Positions 31,314 to 41,078 of a stretch of 53,529 nucleotides of DNA are shown one piece after another. Source of the DNA: Spirogloea muscicola (Eukaryota > Streptophyta > Zygnematophyceae > Spirogloeales > Spirogloeaceae); NCBI GenBank assembly GCA_009602725.1, contig WELB01000314.1, forward strand, positions 28,256-81,784, given 5' to 3'. Below the pieces are notes generated by a model. That model saw only the letters and a list, made by a program, of their open reading frames with translations, was not told the DNA's origin and searched no databases. Made by a program: the position numbers and the translations under genes. Position 1 is the stretch's first letter; each line of letters starts with the position of its first letter.

Positions 31314-34028
31314 ATGCTCAGTATCCACCAGTATCTGCCTCCGAGGCAGGGCATGCAGTGGCCAGTGCCGCTCGAGGCAAAATCTGCTGACCATCCGCCG
31401 GAGGACAACTTCTTCCCCTTACCACCTCTTCTTCCCCTTTCCACCTCAGAGGCTTCAGCTGTCCGCCGGGCCATTCGTTTTGGCCGAGCAGGGGACCTGT
31501 CCCGTGCTGCCCAAGCTCTGGACCCAGCCACCCCAGCACCTCACGATGCAGAAACCCTTGCTGCTCTCAGGACCCTCCACCCCCCTGCCCCAAGCCCCCT
31601 ACCCCCCTGGCTCGAGGAGTTTCAGCCCCCAACCATGGTGGACCTCAACCCAGCAGCTCTGCGGACAGCGTTGGTGCAGAGCCGGAAAGCAGCGGCTGGA
31701 GGGCCCTCGGGCATGCTCTTTGAACACCTTCGAGAGCTCTGGCTCGACGATGAGGCAGGTGACTTCAGTCTGCTGCACAAAGTGTGCCAAGCGGTGGCGC
31801 GCGGCCTCCTTCCACCCAAGGCCCGGGCAGCACTCACCAGCAGCACCCTGCTCGCTCTCTCCAAGCCCACCGGAGGCGTCCGACCAATTGCGATGGGCGA
31901 GGTCCTTACCCGACTGATTTCCAAGACCCTATTCCAGCAGCACAAAGAGGCGGCGCAGCTCCACTTCTCCCCCCACCAGTTCGGCGCAGGGCTGTCTGCG
32001 GGCGCGGAGACAGTGGTTCACGGTCTACGTGTTGCCCTGGATTGCAATCCCGATTGGATGGCCCTGTCAGTGGACGTGAAGAATGCATTCAACAGCGTTG
32101 ACAGAGGTGTCATCGCCGAGGAGCTGCGCACGCATTTTCCCTCCCTCATCCCTTTCTTCCGGTGCTCCTACGGAGCACCCTCCCGCCTGCTCTGGGGAGC
32201 GGGCACGTCACAGGTGGTCTTGCAATCCAGCACAGGCACCCGACAGGGAGACCCTTTGGGCGGGTTCCTCTTTGCATTGGCACACCTACGTGCGCTGCGT
32301 AATACGGCGGAGGCCCACCCTGCTGTCCTGATCCCAAGCTACGCCGACGACACCACCCTTGCGGGACCCCCAACTGAAGTCACCAGCGCTTACAGCACGT
32401 TGGAGCGCGAGCTTCACATCCTCGGCCTCCACATCCGGCCTGAGAAGTGTTCAGCCTGGTCTCCAGCCGGCATCCCTCCCTCCATCAAGCTGCCGGCTGG
32501 GTGCCAGACCCCACCACTCGGCATGGTGGTGCTTGGAGTCCCGTTGGGGGCTGCTGCGCATGTGGAGCAAGTTGTGGAGTCCACCCTTGAGAACCATCTC
32601 CAGACCCTCCCGGCCCTCCCCTCCTTACAGGATGCGCAGCTTGCGGTGGCCATCCTCACCCGGTGTGTGGCCCAGCGTCCCACTTACCTGTTGCGGACTG
32701 TACCCCCCACCACGGCACTAAACGCCATCTACTCTACCGTGGACTCCAGACTCCAACAGGCTCTTCACGGCCTGGTGGACCATCCCAATTTGTCCGCCAC
32801 GCCGGCTGCCATCCTCCAGTGTACCCTTCCTACCAGCATAGGCGGCCTTGGGTGCCGTCCACTGGCTCGCCTGTCCCAAGCAGCTCACCTGGGTTGCTGG
32901 GCCCAAGTGGCCTCCACCATCTCCAGTCGCTTCATCCTGAGGGGCCAGGCTGTTTTAGCACCCGCTATAGCGGGTGTTGCAACAGGGACCAGGCCCTTCC
33001 AGCTTTCCCTAACCGCAGCACTGCATGACCTCTCGTGCTCCCTACCAACACTTGCCGAGGGTCATGCAGATTTTGCGGCATGGGCACGCTGTTCCGATAG
33101 GAAAGCGCAGGCTCACTACACACACGCTGCGGACGTGCAGGCCGCCTCCGACTTGAAGGGACTGCTCAAGGACGATAGACGTGGCCTTACCCGGCTCCTT
33201 TCAATCGGCTCCCCGGGCGCGTCGGAGTGGCTAAACGCTCTGCCGATCTACGAGTCCCTTCGGCTTTCTGACAACCTTTTCCGCACGGCGCTCCACCACC
33301 ACCTTGGCCTCCCCCCCCCTTGCTTGGCTGGCATCCGCCAGTGCGAGTGTGGCCACATTGCCGACGACAAGCTCGCCTTAGCTTCGCACATGCTGAGGTG
33401 TGTTGAGGGGGGTGAGCGCATTGCCTCCCACGACCTACTAAGGGATACCATGTTTGGCATTGTGCGAGAGGCGGGATATCATCCGGCGATGGAGGTGTCT
33501 GGGATCATGCCAATCTCCTCAAGGCGCGGCAAGCCATACGTGCGGCGTCTGGACGTGGTCGCTACCCCGCGGGGCGGTGGGCCTCGTCTGCTCTTGGACG
33601 TGGTACTGATCGACGCATACAAGGCTGGCGCACCAACGTCAACCGTGTCTGGCTGGGCCACGTCCAGCGCGGAGCGCAAGAAGGAGCGGCACTACCATGA
33701 TCATCCTCGAGGGGACCATCTTTACCCGTGTGCCATGGATATCTATGGAGGCTACGGCGTGAAATGGTCCTCCCTGATCCAGCATCTGGCCCGGCTGGTT
33801 GATGCGCGTCGTCGAAGTCGGGGGGGCAGCTTGGGCCACTCCAGCATTCCGCAGGCCTTAGTTGCATATTATAGAATGCGGCTCTCGCTTAGTTTGCAGC
33901 GCTCGCAAGCATTGGCTCTTCATCAACGTGCAGGGCGCGCTCTAAGTCAGGCCTCCGGCTTTCGTGGCGGCGCTCCAGCTCCCCAAGTTAGCTTGTCAGA
34001 TTTGTTTGTGCTCACCCGTGGGTACTAA
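31314..34028 (+). CDS. LINE ORF: reverse transcriptase with restriction-like endonuclease
   Basis: An uninterrupted 904-codon ORF of a non-LTR retrotransposon. RT motifs: SVDVKNAFNSVD (motif A, Asp about residue 254), GTRQGDPLGG (motif B) and YADD (343-346). After the thumb comes a zinc motif CECG..H..C, then a PD-(D/E)XK-like site: RRLDVVATPRGGGPRLLLDV (Asp about 747 and 762) and KKERHY (about 789), the order seen in R2-type elements. The ORF ends SLSDLFVLTRGY. Catalytic residues look intact, so this copy may be active or recent. The listed ATG is doubtful: bases before about 31330 belong to an inverted tail of another copy, and similarity with the dead copy begins near 31440 (AVRRAIRFGRAGDLSRA). 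No N-terminal zinc finger or Myb domain is seen, so the element may be 5'-truncated. Confidence 0.9.
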   Translation: MLSIHQYLPPRQGMQWPVPLEAKSADHPPEDNFFPLPPLLPLSTSEASAVRRAIRFGRAGDLSRAAQALDPATPAPHDAETLAALRTLHPPAPSPLPPWLEEFQPPTMVDLNPAALRTALVQSRKAAAGGPSGMLFEHLRELWLDDEAGDFSLLHKVCQAVARGLLPPKARAALTSSTLLALSKPTGGVRPIAMGEVLTRLISKTLFQQHKEAAQLHFSPHQFGAGLSAGAETVVHGLRVALDCNPDWMALSVDVKNAFNSVDRGVIAEELRTHFPSLIPFFRCSYGAPSRLLWGAGTSQVVLQSSTGTRQGDPLGGFLFALAHLRALRNTAEAHPAVLIPSYADDTTLAGPPTEVTSAYSTLERELHILGLHIRPEKCSAWSPAGIPPSIKLPAGCQTPPLGMVVLGVPLGAAAHVEQVVESTLENHLQTLPALPSLQDAQLAVAILTRCVAQRPTYLLRTVPPTTALNAIYSTVDSRLQQALHGLVDHPNLSATPAAILQCTLPTSIGGLGCRPLARLSQAAHLGCWAQVASTISSRFILRGQAVLAPAIAGVATGTRPFQLSLTAALHDLSCSLPTLAEGHADFAAWARCSDRKAQAHYTHAADVQAASDLKGLLKDDRRGLTRLLSIGSPGASEWLNALPIYESLRLSDNLFRTALHHHLGLPPPCLAGIRQCECGHIADDKLALASHMLRCVEGGERIASHDLLRDTMFGIVREAGYHPAMEVSGIMPISSRRGKPYVRRLDVVATPRGGGPRLLLDVVLIDAYKAGAPTSTVSGWATSSAERKKERHYHDHPRGDHLYPCAMDIYGGYGVKWSSLIQHLARLVDARRRSRGGSLGHSSIPQALVAYYRMRLSLSLQRSQALALHQRAGRALSQASGFRGGAPAPQVSLSDLFVLTRGY

Positions 34029-34215
34029 TGTCATCTTAGGTACCTTAGATTAGGTCTCCGTATTATGTAGCATTGTTTAGTCTGCACTCGACTCTGCCTG
34101 AACAATGTATTGGCTTGAATTGGCCTCCCTTTCAATTCATGTGCCCCGCGCGCCTTCTCTCTTTTGGGCTGGCTTTTCCAGCCCCTATTCTCAACGGGCG
34201 AGCACTATCTTTGTC
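34029..34215 (+). repeat. 3' tail of the intact LINE, with conserved hairpin
   Basis: Contains CTGCCTGAACAATGTATTGG and CGCGCGCCTTCTCTC (34095-34160), then the stem-loop GGGCTGGCTTTTCCAGCCC (34168-34186) and the GGGCGAGCAC tail. These two parts are the repeats scattered across the window, which identifies most short repeats here as 5'-truncated LINE copies. Confidence 0.8.
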
Positions 34216-34264
34216 GGATGCTTGAGCAAGCGCTGAGAAGGGAGTGAAGAGGGGTTGCAGGGAG

Positions 34265-34500
34265 GGAAAGAGAGAGAGCAGGCGCGCGGTGCGCATGAAA
34301 TTGAAGCGAGGCCAATTCAAGCCAACACATGGTTCAGGCAGAAAATGCAGAAAGTGCAAAGAATGCAGCGCAAAGGATGTGGCTACATGAATGGACGCCC
34401 TGTACTAGGAGGGCCGGAGGGGGAGCCGTGATGACGGGGGCCATGTCGGCTCGACCTGTACCGCTTGTGGAGCTGCTAGGAAGCAGCAAAGAGTAAGGAG
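34265..34500 (-). repeat. Inverted LINE tail plus a roughly 150-base element before the splicing-factor gene
   Basis: 34270-34345 is the inverted copy of 34095-34160. It continues into 34345-34500, whose reverse complement (CTAGCAGCTCCACAAGCGG, CAGGTCGAG..CGACATG, CCTCCGGCCCTCCTAGTACA) matches 42650-42835 in front of the DDA1-like gene. Confidence 0.75.
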
Positions 34501-34621
34501 GCCGCAATGAAAGGAGGGGCTGCAGGGTGAACGAGGGTGGGGCGGGTTGGCAGCACGGAAACCCTAGCCCCCGGTCCTGCGCCCCACCGCCGCCCCCCGC
34601 CCCTCGCCCGCCGCCGCCGCC

Positions 34622-37034
34622 ATGTCGCGCGTGTACGTCGGCAACCTCGACCCCCGCGCCACAGGCCTGCTCCGCCTCTCCCTCCATCCCCCTCCCGCTG
34701 CCGCCCGCCCGCACCTGCGCAACTCCCCCTCCCCTCCGGCGCTCTTGCTGCTGGCGTGCAGCTGCCCGCCCTGCGCTTCGCCCTCACTCCTCACTGCCTC
34801 TCGACCGACACCTTGGAAGAAGTCGCCACACGCCCCGAAGCTCGCGCCTCCTGCCTGCGTGCCCGCTCACCATGCCTCCTCCCGCGCTGGCCTCTGTACA
34901 GAACGGGAGATGGAGGACGAGTTCCGCGTGTACGGAGTTCTCCGCAGGTCAGCCTCCCTGTCCCGCGCGCAAGCGTGCAGTTTTGAGCTTGTTTCCCGAT
35001 CTTGCGAGTCGGTGCCGTGAAGACGGACGAGTTCTTGGTGACAAGGCTGCCACGTGCTCAATGAAGCGCCGCACTACCGCGCTCCTGGCTCTGCAACCTT
35101 ATCGGGCCTCTATGTGTCTGGGGCTTACAGCGTCTGGGTCGCACGCAAGCCCCCTGGTTTTGCCTTCATTGAATTTGAGGACCGCCGCGATGCTGAGGAC
35201 GCCATCAAGGGCAGCAATGGTAACCGCGGTCTTGATGCCCAGCTGCCCTTCATGACGTGCAATCTACTTGCTCGCCTTCCTCGTTGTTGTCGGGCGCCCT
35301 CATTACAGAAGCAGACAGTGTCATGTTCTATGGTAGCCCTGGGCTGCCAGCCTTGCCTGCCCAGCTTGCTGCCAGTGTTCGTGTGGTGTACGTTGTAGTT
35401 GGACGACCTTGAGCTGTGACATCGTGCCTGCTCAGCCAAACTGCTCGTCCTAATCGCAGGTCTTTTTCTGCGTATGCATGCACCTGCTGTGCAAGGGCCA
35501 TGATCCTGCTTAATTATATATATCGACATGTGCATTTCTGGTGCTTCTGTTACCACAGGCAAGAATGGCTGGCGGGTTGAGATGTCTCGTGGACCTGGTG
35601 GTCCGGGGGGTGGCCGAGGAGCTGGTCGTGGTGGCGAAGAAATGCGGTGCTATGAGTGCGGAGAGCCTGGCCACTTCGCCCGTGAGTGCCGCCTGAGGGT
35701 GGGTGAGGCTGGCATTGGCGGCCCAAGGACTCGACCTCGCAGCCGCAGCCGCTCTCCAGCTCGCTACCGCCGCAGTCCCAGCTATGGTCGTGCCAGGTGA
35801 GAGATGGTCTGTTGTGCACGCCCCTTCCTGACCTGTCTGCTTCAGACTGTCCGGTGCTTCTATTTGGGCCTGCTTTTGCTCGGAGGCCATGGTGGCCGCT
35901 GGTCTGGATGTCCGAGCAGATACCAGTTTACCGCTCTTTGTCGAGTACTTGTCTTGAAGCAGACGTAGGGAGGTTCACAAGGGCTCTAGGTCTATCTTCT
36001 CGATGTCTGTGCTTGTTCCACATGGCCCTCGTTGTTCTGATGCACAACACGTGCTTTGGCTGGCCACGGCGGCTCAATGCATGCAACCCTGTCTCTCCCT
36101 CCTCATAAGCTCCGCCCAGCCCCGTGAGGCGGCCTAGGAGTCCTGGATACGATGAGGACCGCAATGGTCATTCCAGCCGGCGCCATCGTAGCCCTAGCCC
36201 CGTGTATCGTTCTCGATACCGAAGCCCTGACCGCAGGAGCCCTCGGCAGAGCAGGAGCAGGAGTTATGACAGGTACGGTTGACGGCCTAAGATGTCCTTC
36301 CCTTCTACATTGGCAGTGCGGTCGTCACAAGATGCAGGTGCCACTTCCATGGCAGGTGCACAGGTAGTCTCTTGGACAGCAGCATCCTCACAGATGGTTC
36401 CACCCACCTGCCAAGCTAAGCTGGCCTTCCATGTTCGACTTAGGGAAGCTCAAGATGCCTTTGGTGTCCACTGACAATGTCACAACAATGTCGTCTTCTG
36501 ATAGCAGCCCTCCCCGTCGAGCGGACTACTCGCCAAAGCGTCGAAGCAGGTCGCCTCCTCCTCGCCGCCGCAGCGTGAGCCGGTCGCCACCACCTCGTCG
36601 CGACCGATCTCCAGCAGCCAATGGGTGAGATATAGAAATATACAGCCTTGCAGTGGGTGTGGGTCAGACAAAGGGCACTGGTCGGCACGCGTGCGCAGAA
36701 TGCCAAGAGACTAAAGCTGTGACTAGTACCGTGGCTGATAGTCTGCAGTATGGTCAGATGGAAGCTTGGGCGCCTTGCAGAAGCCTCCTACTGTTGTCAT
36801 ACTTTCTAAGTCCCAGTTCAATCGGTTCTCCTGTCTGTGGTCTTGTGATCGGTGGCAACTCAGTCTGTGATCCGATATAGTACGTCCCCAGTTGATCCAG
36901 TTGATCCAGTTGATCAGCTTCCCGGCTTCTATGGCCTCGTTTGGCCAGCTCACGTACCTCGTCCTGCTCCTTGCAGGACCCCTCCTCCAAGGCGTCGCAG
37001 TCGCACACGCAGCCGCAGCCGCAGTCGGAGCTGA
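34622..37034 (+). CDS. RSZ-type SR splicing factor (RRM, zinc knuckle, RS domain)
   Basis: Plant-type relative of SRSF7/9G8 (RSZ21/22 group), a nuclear pre-mRNA splicing regulator. Exons 34622-34664, 34902-34947, 35131-35219, 35559-35796, 36120-36272, 36505-36624 and 36977-37034 join in phase to 248 residues. [15 protein letters not shown] (RNP2), then ..[34 protein letters not shown] (RNP1 region) and [10 protein letters not shown]; Gly/Arg linker; zinc knuckle [14 protein letters not shown]; then a long RS/SPRR-rich tail ending [11 protein letters not shown]. The first intron must begin GCCTGC after the codon for Thr14 (homology and phase leave no GT choice), a rare GC-AG intron of unusual sequence. 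The promoter region carries the inverted repeat element described upstream. Confidence 0.93.
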
Positions 37035-38680
37035 AGCTAGACAACAAGTCACTCACAGTCCGAAGATCCTTGTGGACCTTTGCTTGAGACGAAGACAATG
37101 ATGCTGGCAGCAACAAAGCATGGGTATCCAGAATGAATTGAAGACTAAAAAAGAATGACCACAACTGGGGAGTTCACAGGGCATGGATCTTCAAGCTCGA
37201 GCTGCTCGAGCTGCAGCACCTTCCTCAAATAGTAATGATGCTTCTGGCAAGTCACCTCCTAGGTTCCAGAGCAACATGTTGGCTCTGGCACTACGGACCT
37301 TTTGGTACTGCTGGATGAGTCCCCTCCCTAGGTAGAGGTCTTGATATCATGCCCCTTGATTTAGTTGTGAACTTGCATGTAGACAGCCTGTTGATGTGCC
37401 ATCAAGTCTCTTTTTGGTCATGAGGGGTTGACATCCTATCGTGACATTGTGTCCTACTGCTTGCCAAGCCAGGCTGTGCTCTTTACTTACTGGTCGGCTT
37501 TGGCACCTGTGTTTGCTGGAAGGTTGTCGATATCCCGGCTCTTCTCTGCACTTCTGCCCTCCCTTCAGCCTCTATGTCACTCTTTGACGGCTCTGCTTCG
37601 ACGCACCCTGCACCCTGCCTGGCTGTCTTCCTCCATAGCACCGTCCGCTGCTCAGCACTGCACTGCACTGCACGGCACGGCACTGCACGGCATCTGCTCT
37701 CACCCTGCGACACCTGGTATTGGTATTGGGTTAAAGAGGAGCTTGTGGTTGTCATATTGATCCTCACCTTGCAGACTAGCTGCTTAACGTGACTAATTGT
37801 TGCAGGTCTTGGCTTTGCCTGATGGTGGAGCTCGTCTAACAGGAAGATCAGAAAGGTTGCATTTGCTTGATTGCTGAAGTGACCCTGCAGAAAGTGAGAA
37901 CCTGCTCTGCACGAGCATGTGTACTTCTTGTCAATGTGACATGCTGCCAGTACGTTTTCCTGAGATGATATTTCCTTAAGCAGTTAATGTGGAATTGGAT
38001 GCATATCGGAAATCCAAGCTGGGTCACGTGTATTTTGGCACCTCTCCTGAAGTTGCATTTCACTTGTCGGTGTAAAGCCAGAAGTATTGGCTTGAGTTGG
38101 AATGTTAAAGAATCTGTGGAGTGAATGGGGTTCAGGATTGACCATTGGTAGTCAACAACAGATGAGACATCATGTGCAGATGCTGATTGTATGTGCACAT
38201 TCCACACAATATTGAGACAAGCAGGGTGCTTATTAAGATCATCGAGGTATCTGTTGCTTGGGAGGGCTTGTTATGGCTCAAGGTTAAGTGGAAGCACAAA
38301 ATGTTGATACCGTGAATACCTGGAATGCTAATCGTGAGTGCGTATCATGGATACTCATAACATGTGACACCTGGACAAACTAGTGTTTTGTGCTTTTAGT
38401 CAAGCACTAGCTTAGTCATTGCATTGATAGGCTGACGCTCGCACGGTGAACTCTGGCACTAATTGTTGGGGCTAGACCGCAAGCGTCTAGCTTTGTCTCC
38501 TGCAGTTTACATACCCACCTCTGGCTTGGTGGGAGCACTTGATCAGTCGAATTTTTAGGGGAAATGACAGATGTTGCCAACTTTTGGTAAGTGAAAGTGC
38601 AGCCCAAGATCTTGCTTGGCACATGCAATATTAAGGTTCCCGCCGCCGTCTCTTTCGTTTCTGTTGCTGCCGGCGCAGGG
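37035..38680. other. Intergenic, no supported gene
   Basis: 3' flank of the splicing-factor gene and unassigned DNA. A short GCACT/GCACGGCACT repeat lies at 37657-37693. Minus-strand ORFs (for example 38207-37848) have no domain or splice support. Confidence 0.5.
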
Positions 38681-38684
38681 AGAA

Positions 38685-39102
38685 GGGCTCGCCCATAGAG
38701 GATAGGGGCTGGAAAAGGCCAGCCCAAAACAGAATGAAACGTGCGAGAAGCAGGGCGGGGCGAAGAGGATGCGGGCTTGGCTAGTAGGCAGACCAGCCGC
38801 CAGAGACCCTCATCGTGACTTGTCTCAATTGACCGTTACACAGAGTGGCGCATTGCCAGGCATCATCTTTTTTGCTTTTTCGTTCTTGCTTGGCTTACAT
38901 CCTCTGGACATAGTCGGCAACTTAGGCTTGTGGTTCCCATATTGGTGCCACTTGCGTGGCTGTGAGGGTGTCTCGGTACAGTGTAGCCTAACTGTCTGCG
39001 CGTTTTTGCCACCATGGCACGACCATTCTACTGGCTCGGTTTGGCTTCCTTTCAGATTGACTGGTGGCTGGGAAAGGCCAGCCCATAGGAATGGACAAGG
39101 TG
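38685..39102 (-). repeat. Two LINE tails on minus upstream of the PPR gene
   Basis: 38685-38735 is the minus copy of the GGGCGAGC-type tail with its hairpin; 39044-39102 is the minus copy of the CAGTCAATCTGGCC-type tail. At 39209-39229 the motif CCCTAG repeats three times (CCCTAGCCCTAGCCCTAG), too short to be called telomeric. Confidence 0.7.
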
Positions 39103-39294
39103 TGAACGACATGCGGCCCGCGCGTCTTCCCTCTCATTGGTGGGACTGTACAGTGCCTGTAACTTGCTCTTTCACTCTTTCATTGCTCACTCTTGGGTAC
39201 CGGAGACGCCCTAGCCCTAGCCCTAGCTGATTGCCCCCGTAACCAGGACTTCAGTAAGGCCTGGAGACTTGGTTTAGGGTTTCGGGTTGTCTCC

Positions 39295-39856
39295 ATGGCC
39301 GCCGCCGCCGCCGCTCCCGCCCCGCCGCCGCCCGCCCTCGCCCGCGGCTCNTGCCGCGGCCGTGTCCCGCCAGGTGCGGCAGCTAGGCCGCCAGGGCCGC
39401 CTGCGGGACGCCCTCGCCGCCTTTGACGCGCTGCAGGGCGCGGGCGTGGGGCCCGACGTCGTGGCCGTCACCGCCCTCATGGATGCCTGCGTCCGCTGTG
39501 GCGACGTCGCCCGAGCCCACCGCACGTTCAACACCTTCTTCACCGGCGCCGCCGCCATGCGGCCGGACGGCGTGGCCCTCGGCGTGCTGCTGAGGGCCTA
39601 CGGCGCCAGCAGGCCGCCGCAGTGGGGCAAGATCACGCAGCTCCTCGACGTCGCGGACAGGTCCCTCCTGGTGGTGCCCTCTCTGGCGGTCTACAACGAG
39701 CTGCTGGACATCTGCGCCCGAGAGAACAACGTGGACAAGGGCCAGCAGCTGCTGGAACGCATGAGGGCGGCCGGCCTGCAACCGGACTCCCTTACTTTCA
39801 GAGTCGTGTCGCGGCGCAAGGCCCTGCGCAGTCACTTCAAGAAGCTCTTTGCTTGA
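39295..39856 (+). CDS. Small PPR protein
   Basis: Pentatricopeptide-repeat proteins bind organelle RNA. Single exon of about 186 residues, with roughly three to four 35-residue repeats: GRLRDALAAFDALQGAGVGP, VVAVTALMDACVRCGDVARA, VALGVLLRAYGA, VYNELLDICARENNVDKGQQ and LLERMRAAGLQPDSLTFR, then a basic end SRRKALRSHFKKLF as in several plant PPR proteins. The Ala/Pro-rich N-terminus could be part of a transit peptide. The undetermined base at 39351 makes the length 562 bases, not a multiple of three; without it the frame runs open from ATG 39295 (GSAAAVSRQVRQ), so the gene is probably intact. Confidence 0.8.
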
Positions 39857-41078
39857 CGGGCGAGCTTTAAAATCACACAAATGCGGCCTGGCTAGCACGA
39901 GCACTTCCACTGGTCTCACTAAAGTCATCGTCACTGCTCCTGCACAGGTCAGCATTTCGTACAGTATTTGATATGTTATGTTGGGATCCCAGCAGGCAAT
40001 GCTGCATTGATCACGGCTCTAGTTGATTGCAGCCCAACTATCCATGCATTGCGGCACCTTCTTTAGACAATTGACAGGGCTTTGCTCACAGCTATGTTCC
40101 TTGTCATCTTGTTCTTCTGGCTCAGCACTCAACTCAGACAGTGAGAGATGATGAAGCTTGTTATGATGTTCAGCACGGCACTTTTGCAGGTATTCTGTTG
40201 TTCTGAATGGTGGGGCCCCTCGGAAATGGCGTTTCCCTTGTGATAGCAAATGCGCTGGGTCACCAACATCTTTTGTGGTTGGCCTTTCACCCAAGCCCCA
40301 CAGATTGTCCCCTCATCTTGCCACATTGCGCTCCTTACTACCCTCCTTGGATTGTTCATGGCTCGATCAGTCAATGATGGTCGTACGACCAAGCGCCACA
40401 GCATGGCTAGGAGATAGCAGCTCCTTGAGGCAGCCATGTCGTATCTTGCTGCCTCTCGGTAAAATATCCTGACATGAACGCTGAGGCATTTATCCAAGGC
40501 TTTCCAACAAGTGACTCTCGCACCAATGCGGCTGCCGGTCCTCGGCAGGATAGGGCTGCCCAGGTAGTCTATCTTGCTGCCCAGCAACTAATATGACAGA
40601 TACATATAATAACCCTGTATTACGAGAGAGAAGTGGCTGTCGAAGAGCACCTAGGCCGCCCAATTGGACCTCGACTACAATGAGTTGGGCTTGGGAGAGT
40701 AGCAGACGGATCGAGGGTCCTCCACATTGAGAAGGAAAGCATTTTTGGTCACAAGTGATTGCTCTGATGCAGCACTGCTCCTGAGAAAGACACTGCTGTT
40801 GAAGTGACGAGGTTGAACATTTTGTCAGGTGTTGACAGCGTCAACGTATTTGTCAACAACGTGAACCTAAACTCTCGACAAACTTGTGACTGGTCGGTCC
40901 AAGTCTGACGACTCCAATAACTGACAATGTGCTCCAAAGGAACCTCATAGCGACCCGCCTCATTCTTCTCTTTACAGCAATGCTTCGACTTAGTGTCATG
41001 AGGATTTACTTTATAGGACATTGCCCGAGGGGATCATGGTTGAATTGACCCAGTCGAGCAGCAACCATGCTGGTCAAG
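39857..41078. other. Intergenic between convergent PPR and DDA1-like genes
   Basis: A minus ORF (40587-40129, about 150 codons) and several short ones have no recognisable domain. I see no repeat of the LINE family here. Confidence 0.5.

Noticed and set aside
39209-39229. Telomere-like CCCTAG triplet repeat.
   Set aside because: Only three units in the middle of gene DNA; most likely chance or a very old relic.
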